64,000 nucleotides of DNA from NCBI GenBank assembly GCA_027605045.1, contig JAQFWX010000004.1, positions 248,001 through 312,000 of the forward strand, given 5' to 3'. Shown here piece after piece: positions 12,443 through 22,106 of the stretch (positions are counted from its first letter, which is position 1; every line of letters begins with the position of its first letter). The notes below the pieces were generated by a model that was not told where the DNA came from, did no database searches, and worked only from the letters and a program-made list of their open reading frames with translations. This stretch comes from Phallus indusiatus. Taxonomy: Eukaryota > Basidiomycota > Agaricomycetes > Phallales > Phallaceae. The translations under genes and the position numbers were made by a program.

Positions 12443-12599
12443 CCCCTATCCCCATTCCCATTATCAGTCAAAGTCTCTGCACTTTCATACCTCTTTTCAG
12501 TCCAAATAACGTTTCCTCTGTTATAAAAACAAGTCTACCAGTTCTCATACACCCAATCAACGCTAATGCACCCCACTATAAAAACACTGTCTCTGTGTC

Positions 12600-13210
12600 T
12601 AATTCCTATAAGTCTCGGGGGTCGCACCCGGGACTCTCCTTCTTTTTGCGCTCTTGCCCCGATCGGTTATCTCGGGCTCGTCGAAAATTCCACAAGGTGT
12701 CTCGAACCGTTTCGTTTTATTGACGTATTCGAGCAGGTACTTCATCGCCTCTGGGCTTGTTAAAAGTGTTTTCCTTGGGACAATGTGTTGCCGGTAGTGT
12801 TGTTGCATCTTGCAATTGAGGCGATGCGCCTCGTCTCTCTTATCAGGTAATGTCTCACATCTTCTCTCTCTAGTCCGCATGCCTGATACAGGGGTCATCC
12901 CGCTTTTTTTTATCTTGTGTAGGCAGTGGTTTGACGGTATGTGACTTGTTCTTAGCTGCATTAGTATGGACGTATTGCGAAGTGGCAACTTACTGGTTAA
13001 TTTCAGAAAACTTGTGCCCGGTAGTGTGTCATCTATGCGCGCTCATCTGGGTGATCCCTCCCATCTCTATGCCGCTCGTCGTTTGAGCCTTGTTTCTCTT
13101 TTCCTGTCTTGCTGCACCCACCACGTCTATCCCGTCTGTAAAACAGCCCGTAAAACATTACTCCAGTAACAAACGTGGAAGTAGAAATTCCGGCGTAGTT
13201 TCCTACTGCT
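12600..13210 (-). mobile_element. LINE 3'-end relic, copy 1
   Basis: Minus-strand frame with the C-terminal region of a LINE ORF2. It reads LRNTSILMQLRTSHIPSNH, QQHYRQHIVPRKTLLTSP, and EYVNKTKRFETPCGIF. It matches the better preserved LINE fragment at 20952-21416 almost motif for motif. The frame is broken in several places. The same relic occurs at 18160-18780, so this insertion predates the segmental duplication. Confidence 0.8.
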
Positions 13211-13219
13211 ACTGGCGCA

Positions 13220-14150
13220 GTTTCCTACCGTTACCGACACAAGCGACTTCATTTTCTTCGGCTTTATTATACGCATACTCAAGTCTGCTCAGGAACATAA
13301 GCACCCCCAACTCAACAAGATGATACCTCAAACTCACCCAGTGATGGTCGCAAAAATCTCACCGAACGGCGATCAACACCTACACTGACAGCTACACCCA
13401 CACCAATGTGTCGCATCACCCTCGCTATCCGTATAGTTACCTGCGAAATCCCCACCCAAGGCATATTCTAGATACGGGGTGGGGACGAAACCTAGTCGTA
13501 CACGAGGACATCATTTATTTATGGAGGTTGTTAGTGAAGTCTAAAATCAACGGAGAAAGGACACACAGGAATGAAGATGATTAGCGCGATGGCGTCAGAA
13601 GTTTTGGAATAGATCGGTGGGTGTGTTCCGCGCAGTGACATGTCTGCAGTCATCGATACCAGGTTCGTGATTAGTTGATTGTACGAGATCTAGTAAAGCT
13701 GAATTTGGGTTTAGTAGAGATAGTACTATACGCGCTAAAAAGGGCTTGGTGGAAAAAGAGGAAGATATGGCACGCTTTGATTGTTCGTTTTACTTCGTCT
13801 ACAAATACGCCGTCTAACAGACCATATTAGGAAGGAATCACCGCTAGGTCTCATACGCTTCCCATCATCTACACCGCGCATACGAAGAAGGCTTGGTTCG
13901 ATCCCATGGGGTACGTATGAGACTTAGCGATGGTTCCTTTCTCCTAATATGATCTGTTAGATGACACATTTGTGGATGCCGGAACGTGACTCGAGGCGAC
14001 GGTAAACATCGCGCGTTTTCTGCCTTTTTCATCCCTAGTCCGTCTTGGAGCTCGCAACTTCAATGGGATCCATACTTTCAGTCTCACGAAGTTCGAGAGA
14101 AATCCGAGAAAAGTATCATTCCACATTGGTACACTACGAAACACGATGGA
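13220..14150 (-). pseudogene. POT/PTR2 peptide-transporter relic, copy 1
   Basis: Decayed version of the same transporter relic as at 18790-19700. The EYAYNKA stretch near 13260-13280, the YNQ..NLVSMA region near 13650-13690 and the FVDEVK stretch near 13785-13810 are in the same positions relative to the LINE relic and hairpin. Stops and frameshifts occur throughout. It is more degraded than copy 2, and its 3' end is lost into the LINE relic. Confidence 0.65.
13797..13980. mobile_element. Long hairpin / MITE-like inverted repeat, copy 1
   Basis: Two arms of about 60 nt (13797-13857 and 13914-13980), inverted relative to each other, with a 56-nt loop. Core arm motifs are TAGGTCTCATACG on the left and CGTATGAGACTTAGCG on the right, then CCTAATATG and TGTTAGA. 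Outer ends of both arms resemble the transporter codons for DDxFVD, so the arms extend into gene sequence. The same structure is at 19501-19690. No transposase is present. Confidence 0.7.
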
Positions 14151-14159
14151 TAAATAGTT

Positions 14160-14700
14160 GCTTTTGGTATGAACATGCCGGTATAACGTCGCCAGACAGC
14201 GGCCGTTACGATAAGAAACTAATAACGTTTAAGCCAACGGGGTCAATGAAAAAAGAAGAACAAACGATTTTACAATTTATACATCAAAATCACAAGTACG
14301 ACTTTCCAAAGAACGGAAGAAACGTCCCAGTGGTCGCGATTATTGTTGGTAATAATATGGAACTCGATGTGACTGGCATTGTAGGATGTCTGATTGACCT
14401 CTGAGTTTTCTACTCGATTTTCGACATTGTTTTGCAGGTGCTGTTCCTCTGTCTGAATGACTCGTCTTGAACTGAAAATTTATAAATAAACTTTTAGGGA
14501 ATAATCACCTCAGTGGTCTCGGGACATGGAGATAGTTTCGGAGATGGTTCAAACGACATGCCGTGAGAAAACTGCTTCTGGATGAAGACCGTGAAGTAAA
14601 GCGCAAGTTGTTTTACTTACTCAGAGTTTAAAGAGCAGCGTAGATTAAGATAGAGCGCAAAGAAAAAGAGTCTGACGAAACCAATTCTTGTACTGTAGAT
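14160..14700 (-). pseudogene. Unidentified relic upstream of transporter relic, copy 1
   Basis: Conserved with 19890-20560 of copy 2. Minus-strand frames show a proline-rich piece (FGMPFQPSPPPEST in copy 2, GMSFEPSPKLSPCPE here) and a short hydrophobic stretch. It could be the 5' part of the transporter gene or another gene. I do not recognise it. Confidence 0.35.
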
Positions 14701-16355
14701 ATGAGGCCAATATGATATTTTCCGGCGCTCTGTCTGCTAGGGTAAACTCCGCGAGGCACCTTGCACTCCGAGTCTGCTAAAAAAATAACAGCAATAATAT
14801 CATGTTGTAAGCTAAGCAATACATATGTACTAGTGTCGCTTTGGGCGGCTTCCTGCACCGAGGTGGAGGGCACTTACGGAAAATACGAAGAAAGATATGG
14901 AATTTAACGGAAAAATCATTGTTTAAATGGATGAAAGATTATAACAACAATAGGAGAGAATTAATTGAAAAAAGCGACGTTAAATATAAAAAAACACCGT
15001 CTCTCTAAAACCTGGCTTTCCAACCTGAGAATATATAACATGAGACAAGAGAATGATAGAAGTCGGAAGTAGGCGTACGTTTCGCGTATAAGAGAAGATC
15101 TAGACGAATCGGTAGTGTCTGCGTCAGGATGTTGACTGAACAGAGTTTCTCTATAACTTAAGTATTGATCGATATTGATCCACCACGCGGATGTACCTTT
15201 TATTAGTAGTCGTGGTGAAGAAACCCGAACCAGAAAAATTGAGCTGTTGAATAAAAGCTAAACGCCAGCGGGTAAGAACGAAGAATTTAAAGTACCAGCT
15301 GGGAGATGATTGTAGAACGTAACGGAGATTTTGAATAGACCAGTACGATAATTTCATATGACATGTGGGGAAAATGTTTTGAATAAACAAAGAAACCTCT
15401 GTTAGTTATTTAGCATGGAGAATCATTGACAATCAAGTCGTTGGATCATCCGGCTTCCTTGTCTTTCTCCTCAACTCAAGGAAAATGAATATTGAGAGCA
15501 CACTTTCAGAGCAAAGTGACGCATTGTGAACATAGAATATACATAAAAATATAATCAAATACAGTGCTGTGCACTCAAAACCGACCACTCCGACACCTAA
15601 AAGCGCGAATTTTTATTACACGTCACAGACACAAAGTTTTGTAAAAAAAAATTAAATTATGAATTTTGAGTACTATTTAGAGGAACAACACTATCTCGTT
15701 ACTTTTTGGAAAATACTTGTTTCGGGGGAACCAGTCTGATGACTATTTGTAAATATAGAGACATGGTGAAGAGGGAGAGGAGAAAACCACGAAGAGTGAT
15801 GAATCTTGTAACTCCTGGGATGAATAACTAACATATCATTTATCTTAAATGTGCCGCGCATGGCAATGTATATTGTCATCATCGTCCGTTGGCTTTTTCT
15901 AAGTGACAAGCCTGTCTCTTTGGCTGCATACAATCTCGTTTGGAGAGATCTCGTCACTACTTGACAATCAGTCTAGATGGATGGCTGCAAATTGCAAATA
16001 AAATCCTATGTGTGCTGTATATGTACGTGTAGCAGACACTTTGCATGTGAATGCGCAGAGGAGGTGTATTAATTAATTATTATGATGCGCATATTATGAA
16101 GGAAGCTTTCAACGATGACTTTGAAAGCATAAGACAAAAAAGACTTGTCTTCATACTTTCATTTGATTTTTGGGGTAATACACAGTGTAAAAGTCCATTG
16201 GAATCCATTAAAAACTAATGACAGTTACTGGTTTAACCCAATATGATTTATTATTATACATCGGTAACTACCGGTTACGACTATGGTTGACTTGCTCTAT
16301 GGATATTAATGGTCGGGGTAGCTATGCCCGATGATGCCTGATGCCGATTTCTCTG
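14700..16355. other. AT-rich stretch without recognisable gene
   Basis: No domain, repeat or RNA gene seen. Apart from the first few dozen bases it has no counterpart in copy 2, so it is either an insertion here or a loss there. ORFs of 60-90 codons look like chance. Confidence 0.4.
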
Positions 16356-16404
16356 AGAAATGCTATCAGGTAATTTGATTCCAATTGAACCGTGTTAAAC
16401 TTGT

Positions 16405-16993
16405 TCAATAATGATTCAACGACCGATTATGTTCTGTCCTCGTTCCCGGATATGATGGTTTCAAACCGAACTTGAAACCCGGCCCATCACCACGATTAGT
16501 CCGAGTTTGATTCATGTTCTCGTATTCGACGAATTTCGTCACCCATCTCGACCGCTCACTTTGCTTCAATTCACTCCATTGCATCTGTTTGAAAGTGAGA
16601 TCAAATATATTGACGGACTTCAAAGCGGTGACTAACCTTGATATGTCCTCGGAACAACTCTGCGAGTCAAGGGCTCTCCAGGATCATCGCACCAAGTGAA
16701 CCTGAATTCATTGGTTTTTAATTCCTTTCCTGTCTTGACGTCGACAACAACAGTTGTATGCTACAATTTTCTAAACAAGTCTCTTCCATCCATATTCGTT
16801 TAGAATGAGACTCATGCTCAGAATTCTGACCATTATCGAGGTACAAATAATGTAATTGTGAAACTCCTTCTGTCGACGGAAGAATCAGAGTGAGTCTTTC
16901 TTCGTTCCTTATGAGCTGAAAAATAAATGCGATTCTATCTGTTAGAAAAAGCGTTTGTTCGGAGAAGCGGCTTGCCAGTACGAACCTAAGCAA
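16405..16993 (-). pseudogene. ACOT9-like acyl-CoA thioesterase pseudogene (internally deleted)
   Basis: Partial copy of the thioesterase gene at 22107-24213. The frame reads QLHYLYLDNGQNSEHESHSK, then RIWMEETCLENC. It jumps directly to THTTVVVDVKTGKELKTNE and WCDDPGEPLTRRVVPRTYQ. About 400-450 bp present in copy 2 (roughly 22405-22880, including the second hotdog-domain core) are missing. In the last exon two sense codons of copy 2 have become TGA (the codons for W and R in AMEWIEAKRAVEM). The 5' half of the gene is absent. Clearly non-functional. Confidence 0.82.
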
Positions 16994-17235
16994 CGCTAGT
17001 CATGGTGTAAAATAGTGTAAAATTAGGTATTCGAAATCGAATTCGTACGTCTTGCACTTCGAATCTTGATGGAGGACCCGGTGTGTGTACATCCAAAACA
17101 CATCCTTGTCGCATCGTGGCTGTAGTAGATGTATTTTATCATTGACACTAGAACCACCTTGAGCGGAAGATCCTTTGCACTGGCATTGGCTATGCTTTAA
17201 TTGTTTTTGTGAATAATAGTCTATCTTATTTGCAG

Positions 17236-17460
17236 TCAGATCTTCTCTGGAAATGATGTCGTATTTTGCTTAATGTGGATCTTCGTACCGTCGCTTTTCT
17301 GGTCTTCTTCTTCTTCCTCGATCCCTGATACTGGATGAAGCATCTTTTTTGGTCTCACGGAAAACTTAAACTGGCGCAAGACTCGACCTGCGCTAGTGTC
17401 GTATTTGACAAGGACGATACCTATGTGAATTAGATTTGATACGTTATGGATGCAATACAT
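17236..17460 (-). CDS. Small ORF, unknown; possible exon
   Basis: A 74-codon frame containing GIVLVKYDTSAGRVLRQFKF then an acidic EEEEED patch. The amino-acid pattern looks protein-like, but I do not recognise the family, and no clear partner exons were found in the flanks. It lies between the two duplicated segments and has no copy in the window. It may be a remnant. Confidence 0.25.
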   Translation of the reverse strand: MYCIHNVSNLIHIGIVLVKYDTSAGRVLRQFKFSVRPKKMLHPVSGIEEEEEDQKSDGTKIHIKQNTTSFPEKI

Positions 17461-17479
17461 ATTCTTACATGATTGGCTG

Positions 17480-17834
17480 CTGGTTTATGATGTGAAAATA
17501 GAAGCTGTCGGCATATATACAAACAGAAAGCGATGCTGCCCGCCGCACGTTTTCTTCAATGCTCTTCAATTGTTATCACTGGCTTGCCGTCAATCAGTGC
17601 GGCGGGACCTAGAGCTAAAGACACAGGTAAAAAAAGGGAACGAGTACGTTTTGTGTGTTAGAAATAAATTGGAACACATGATTGACGAACTGATTTCTTG
17701 GAGACTTGAAATAAACTTCTATCAACGTCCCAAACGACGAGTGAATATAAATTTCCAAGCTAACCTGTCACGAACTTTCCCAAGCACTTTCTTCAATTCT
17801 TCTTTTTCACTGAGACAGTGTCGCCGGTGGGCGA
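17480..17834. other. Spacer between duplicated segments
   Basis: The overlapping plus-strand ORF (17450-17998) has no domain and ends in low-complexity TATA-type repeats, so I do not accept it as a gene. A small inverted pair, CGCCGCAC / GTGCGGCG (17540 and 17600), is present. Confidence 0.35.
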
Positions 17835-18159
17835 ACCGAGCCAAGTTCATGGAACGAATTCAAACGTGTTATGACCTGTTATGCATGTTATGGCTTGTTA
17901 TGGCTCAAAGATTTGAAATAAAATATGGGTGTATGTGGGTAGAGAATCAAATTCAATACATTTACATTTACATTCACAAGAACCTCCTGCCATTCTAGCG
18001 TCACAACCCCCCCACATTCTCATTATCAAAGTCTCTGCACTTTCGTATCTCTTCTCAGTCCCAATAAGATTCTCCATGTCCTCTGTTATAGCTATAAAAA
18101 CAAGTCTATCAGCTCCCATACACCCAGTCAACACACTAATGCACCCACCAGTGTGTAAT

Positions 18160-18780
18160 TCCTATAAATCTCAGAGGTCGCGCCCGGGGACTCTCCTTTT
18201 TGCGCTCTTGCCTCGATCGGTTGTCTCGGGCTCGTCAAAAAATTCCACAAGGTGTCTCGAACCGTTTCGTTTTATTGACGTATCCGAACAGGTACTTTAT
18301 TATCTTTGGACTTGTTAGAAGTGTTTTCCCCGGGACAATGTGTTGCCGGTTGTGTTGTTGCATCTTGAGGTGATGCACATCGTGTCTCGGGCATTTTATC
18401 AGGTAATGTCTCACATCTCTCTCTCTAGCCCGTATGCCTGACACAGGGGTGATCCCGCTTTTATTATCTTGTATGATAGGCAGTGGTTTGACGGTATGTG
18501 ACCTGTTCTTAGCTGCATTAGTATGGACATATTGCGAAGTGGGAACTTACTGATTAATCTCAGAAAACTTTGTGCCCGGTAGTGCGTCATCTACCTCTTT
18601 CATGCGCGCGCCCATCTGGGTGATCCCTCCCATCTCTCTGTCGCTCATCGTTTGAGGCTTGTTTCTCTTGCCTGTCTTGCTGCACCCACCACGTCTATCC
18701 TGTCTGTAAAACCGCCCGTAAAATACTACACCAGTAATAAACGTGGCAATAGCAACTCTGGCGTAGTTTCCTGCTGCTAT
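18160..18780 (-). mobile_element. LINE 3'-end relic, copy 2
   Basis: Same relic as 12600-13210. It reads REMGGITQMGARMKEVDDAL, HIVPGKTLLTSP and YVNKTKRFETPCGIF on the minus strand with frame breaks. It abuts the transporter relic at about 18790, so the LINE sequence appears to have truncated the transporter gene before duplication. Confidence 0.8.
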
Positions 18781-18789
18781 CGGCACAGT

Positions 18790-19700
18790 TTCCTAATGCT
18801 ACTGGCGCCAGCGACGCATTGAAAGCCTGGAAATAAAAGATCAGTAGAGGGGCTAAGATGCAAACAAAGGTATGCCCTCCATTTCCGATGGCCGTTGTGG
18901 ATAAAATAGCATGCCACAACGGGCGACTTCATTTTCTTCGGCTTTATTATACGCATACTCAAGTCTGCTCAGGAACGTAAGCACCCCCAACTCAACAGGA
19001 TGATACCTCAAATTTCAAACTCACCCAGTGATGATCGCAAAAATCTCACTGATGACGATCAACACGTACGCCAACACCTACACCCACCCCATAATCGCCG
19101 AATGTGTCGCATTACCCTCACTATCCGTACAGTCTCTTGCGAAATCTCCACGCGGATTCGTTTTGTAGATAAAGTGTTGTAGGATGGCTGCGGATGCGAA
19201 CATGAAGCCAAGCCATATTCTGAATACGGGGCGGAAGATGCACGAGGATATCCATGATCTATGGAGGTTGTTAGTGAATTCTAAAAGCCAACGGAGATGG
19301 GACACACGGGAATGAAGATCGTTGGGTGTTCCGCACAGCGACATGTCTGCAGCCATCGATACCAGGTTCGTGATCTGTTGATTGTACGAGATCCAGTAGA
19401 GCTGAATCCGGGTTTAGTATAGAGATAATACTGTACACGCTAAAAAGGGCTTGGGGGGAAAAGAGGAAGATCTGGCATGCTTTGACTGTTCGTTTTACTT
19501 CGTCTACGAATGCGTCGTCTGACAAACCATATTAAGAAGGAAGGAATCACCGCTAGGTCTCATACGCTTCCCATGTAATTCACCTACACCTCGCATACGA
19601 AGGCTTGACTCTACTATTTGGGTACGCATAAGACCTAGCAATGGTTCCTTTCTCCTAATATAATTTGTTAGATGACAGATTCGTGGATGCCAGAACGTGA
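18790..19700 (-). pseudogene. POT/PTR2 peptide-transporter relic, copy 2
   Basis: Proton-coupled oligopeptide transporter family by its motifs, read across frames on the minus strand. DDAFVDEVKRTVKACQIF is at 19450-19525. QLYWISYNQQITNLVSMAAD (family pattern YWxxYNQxxxNLVSQA) is near 19340-19410, then LCGTPNDL. A membrane segment GFMFASAAILQHFIYKTNP is near 19150-19200, then YVLIVISEIFAIITG before an intron, and LEYAYNKA-PKKMKS near 18910-18965. Frameshifts separate nearly every block, and the gene is cut by the LINE relic at its 3' end and by the hairpin at 19501-19690. Not expressible as a full protein. Confidence 0.75.
19501..19690. mobile_element. Long hairpin / MITE-like inverted repeat, copy 2
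   Basis: Arms 19501-19566 and 19625-19690 are inverted copies with a loop of about 58 nt. The arms share TCTCATACG/CGCATAAGAC, CCTAATATAATTTGTTAGA and, at the outer end, ATTCGT(A/G)GA. That outer end encodes FVD of the transporter in the left arm. The same hairpin is in copy 1 at 13797-13980, so it was present before the segment was duplicated. Confidence 0.72.
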
Positions 19701-19889
19701 CTCGAGGCGACGGTAAACATCGCGCGTTTCTGCCCTTTCCATCCCTATTTCGTCTCCAAGAGCTCGTCATTTCGATGGGAATCATACTCTCAGTCTCACC
19801 CAGTTTGAGATAAATACAAGATATATTGGTGATAATACAAAACGTGATAGTAGTTGCCCTCGGCATGAACATCCTCGTATAACCTCGCC

Positions 19890-20560
19890 AGACAGCGGTC
19901 GCCACGACATGAAGTTACTAACGTTTAAGCCAAAAGAGTAAATGTAAAATAAAAATAAACATGTGAAGGATCAAATTATAAAGTAAAATGCCGAGTAAAA
20001 CATTCCATAGAATGGGAAAGTCCGGCCTAGGACCATCCCAGCGGTCCCGATTATGATTGTTAAAATTGAGCTCAATGCGATGAGCGTTGTTGTATGACCC
20101 GGAGGCCTGAGTGACGTTTAAATCTTCTGCTTGCATTTCGACGGTGTTTTGCATGTGTTGCTTCCCTGTCTGATTTGAAATGAGGACTTGTCTTGAGCTG
20201 TTGTGAACAGACTTTTAGGAATACTCACCTGAGTGGACTCGGGAGGAGGAGATGGTTGAAAGGGCATGCCGAACGAGAACTGCTTTTGAAACGGATGGAG
20301 GCTTGGAGTAAAGCGAAAGTTGAGTCTAAAGAGCAGCGTACTAGTAGACTAAGAAAGAGACCGTAAAATAAAGCGAAAGTTGAGTATAAAGAGCAGCGTC
20401 TAAGAAAGAGCGCAAGAAAGTCTGACTATCAATAATACTCGCTCTATATAGGGAAAAAAGCATGTGGGGTATAGCATGATGTAACCGCAGTCTGTACAAG
20501 AAATAAGAAACGCGCGCTCAAAAAATCCTTACCGATTTAAATACTGTAGAAGAAGTGTTC
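19890..20560 (-). pseudogene. Unidentified relic upstream of transporter relic, copy 2
   Basis: Counterpart of 14160-14700. Minus-strand frames include NVTQASGSYNNAHRIEL, RDRWDGPRPDF and a hydrophobic VLLGILLYNLILHMF. Not recognised; possibly the 5' part of a membrane-protein gene. A local duplication of AGCGAAAGTTGAGT occurs at about 20310 and 20372. Confidence 0.35.
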
Positions 20561-21610
20561 AATACCAGAAACTGTAGCTAAGGGAATCCGAACAGCAGAC
20601 CACATACTGATTATGTTAGATAACCAAGCAGCCATACGAGCAACACAGAGGCAGAGAGCGACCCCAGGCCAACACCTGGTAGTGAAAATCCAAACCCAAA
20701 TAGAAGAGATGTGGAAAAAGCAGCGTAAAAAAGTGACACTAGTGTGGACCTCGGGACATGAGGGAATAGAATGAAATGAGGAAGCAGATAAGGAAGCGGC
20801 AAAAGCGATAAGTGACGGAAGCATAAACAGTGATCATATTACTCACATTCAGGACATCCCAACAAGTAGATCGGCGGCCAGACAGGCACAACAGGCTGAA
20901 CTCAAGAAGAGGGAAAAAGAGATATGGGAAGGATCACCCAGACATGAGCGCATGAAAGAGATCGATGAGGCGCTCCCGGGCGCAAGCTTCCTCAAACTGA
21001 CAGCTAAGTTCCCACGTCGAAATACTTCCATTTTGATCCAAATGCGAACAGGACACGCACCACTGAACTATTTTCTGCACAAAATAGGAAAAGTAGAAAC
21101 ACCATTATGCCCGGCATGCAAAATGGAGAAGGGAGATGTGTCGCATTACCTGTTGAGGTGCCCGAGATATGATCAGTATAGACTCAAGATCCAACAAAGC
21201 TTCCGCAGACACACAATCCCAAAAAAGAAACTGCTAGCATCACCAGGAGCGATGAAACTGTTATTCGAATACGTGAATAAAACAAAACGTTTCGAAAGAC
21301 CATACGGGACCTTCGAAGAGCCGAAATCAAGCGAGAAGAAACGATCGAGAAAGAGGACGGCAACAACCGGGGGAGGCGGACCACCAGCGAGCAGACAGCG
21401 CAACAACAACACTTAAAAAACAACGGACACAGAAAACAAGCAAAGAGGAATCCGGCGGCGAGAGGAAGATAAAGAAAGAATATATTAGCAGACGGTAAAG
21501 ATACAAAGGATTTGGAGATAGACGAGAGGAAGAGGAAAAAGTCCCGACACATAGGGCTAGGCCCTCAGGGACTTACCGGATTAACACACACACACACACC
21601 AGAAACTGTG
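20540..21610 (+). mobile_element. LINE 3' fragment: RNase H and C-terminal domain, ending in an (AC)n tail
   Basis: A truncated LINE inserted only in copy 2. The RNase H region reads MLDNQAAIRATQRQRATPGQ and VTLVWTSGHEGIE, then NEEADKEAA with a stop between them (about 20605-20810). The frame 20952-21416 encodes the C-terminal domain with a zinc-knuckle-like CPACKMEKGDVSHYLLRC. It is followed by YVNKTKRFERPYGTFEEP and a basic tail. The 3' end is purine-rich, then (AC)n at about 21583-21600. The reverse transcriptase at 9990-10830 is of the same general type and could be another fragment of the family. Confidence 0.82.
20952..21416 (+). CDS. C-terminal fragment of LINE ORF2 (open 154-codon frame)
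   Basis: Longest open frame of the LINE fragment. It holds the CxxC...HxxxxC knuckle (CPAC, HYLLRC) that follows RNase H in many fungal LINEs. The first Met is internal to the original ORF2, so it is not a true start. The two minus-strand relics at 12600 and 18160 encode the same domain. Confidence 0.6.
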   Translation: MKEIDEALPGASFLKLTAKFPRRNTSILIQMRTGHAPLNYFLHKIGKVETPLCPACKMEKGDVSHYLLRCPRYDQYRLKIQQSFRRHTIPKKKLLASPGAMKLLFEYVNKTKRFERPYGTFEEPKSSEKKRSRKRTATTGGGGPPASRQRNNNT

Positions 21611-22000
21611 AAAAATAATCGCAAAAATTGCTGTAAAAATTCAGAAGCCAGTATGGTTTCGCAGTGTGCCTTTGGATTGTCGTAGTCGCTTCATTGTTTT
21701 TTTCCCTTTTCCGGCCTGTTGACCTTTGACGCACTGTGCACACTCTTCACCATGGTCTCTTGAAGCTAATATAAATTATATACTAATTACTAAACCTTAA
21801 ATTTTTCGGATATCTCAAAACGCGTCTATTCACATTCAACATAGTATGCATACATGTACGGTTGAAGTACGGCTGTGTGTTCACTTAGTCTGCACTAATA
21901 ATAATCAACCGGCAAACTACTAGTAGCCCGACGACCGAGTGTGCACAAGACACTATGAACCCCAGAAAATCTAACTTCAGTCAATTTCCATTCCTAAAAA
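21611..22000. other. Spacer between LINE fragment and thioesterase 3' end
   Basis: No gene recognised. Homology with copy 1 resumes near 22001 at TCTGAGAAATACTGTCAGG. Confidence 0.4.
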
Positions 22001-22106
22001 TCTGAGAAATACTGTCAGGTAATTTGCTCTAGTTGAACCGTTTCAAACTGGTTGAATAATTAAACGACTGATCATGTTCTGTCCTCGTTCCCGGATTCGG
22101 CGGTTT

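Larger units (their letters stand above)
11071..16955. repeat. Segmental duplication, copy 1
   Basis: Matches 17835-23080 in the same order and orientation. Anchors: AACCGAGCCAAGTTCA at 11071 and 17835; GTCTCTGCACTTTC near 12473 and 18030; the LINE relic; the POT transporter relic with its hairpin; and the ACOT9-like relic ending near 16955. Copy 1 has extra material (the helicase relic at 11151-12292, AT-rich sequence at 14700-16350). Copy 2 has an extra LINE 3' fragment and keeps thioesterase sequence deleted here. Substitutions and small indels are common, so the duplication is not recent. Confidence 0.75.

Noticed and set aside
13885..13905. tRNA-like GGTTCGATCC
   Set aside because: It lies in the loop of the hairpin element and has no cloverleaf.
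14045..14404. 119-codon plus-strand ORF as a gene
   Set aside because: It lies opposite decayed minus-strand sequence and is not conserved as a frame in copy 2.
17450..17998. 182-codon plus-strand ORF as a gene
   Set aside because: No domain, low-complexity Tyr/Ile end, and it overlaps the start of the duplicated segment.
21184..21552. Minus-strand ORF with hydrophobic residues
   Set aside because: Antisense shadow of the LINE C-terminal domain.
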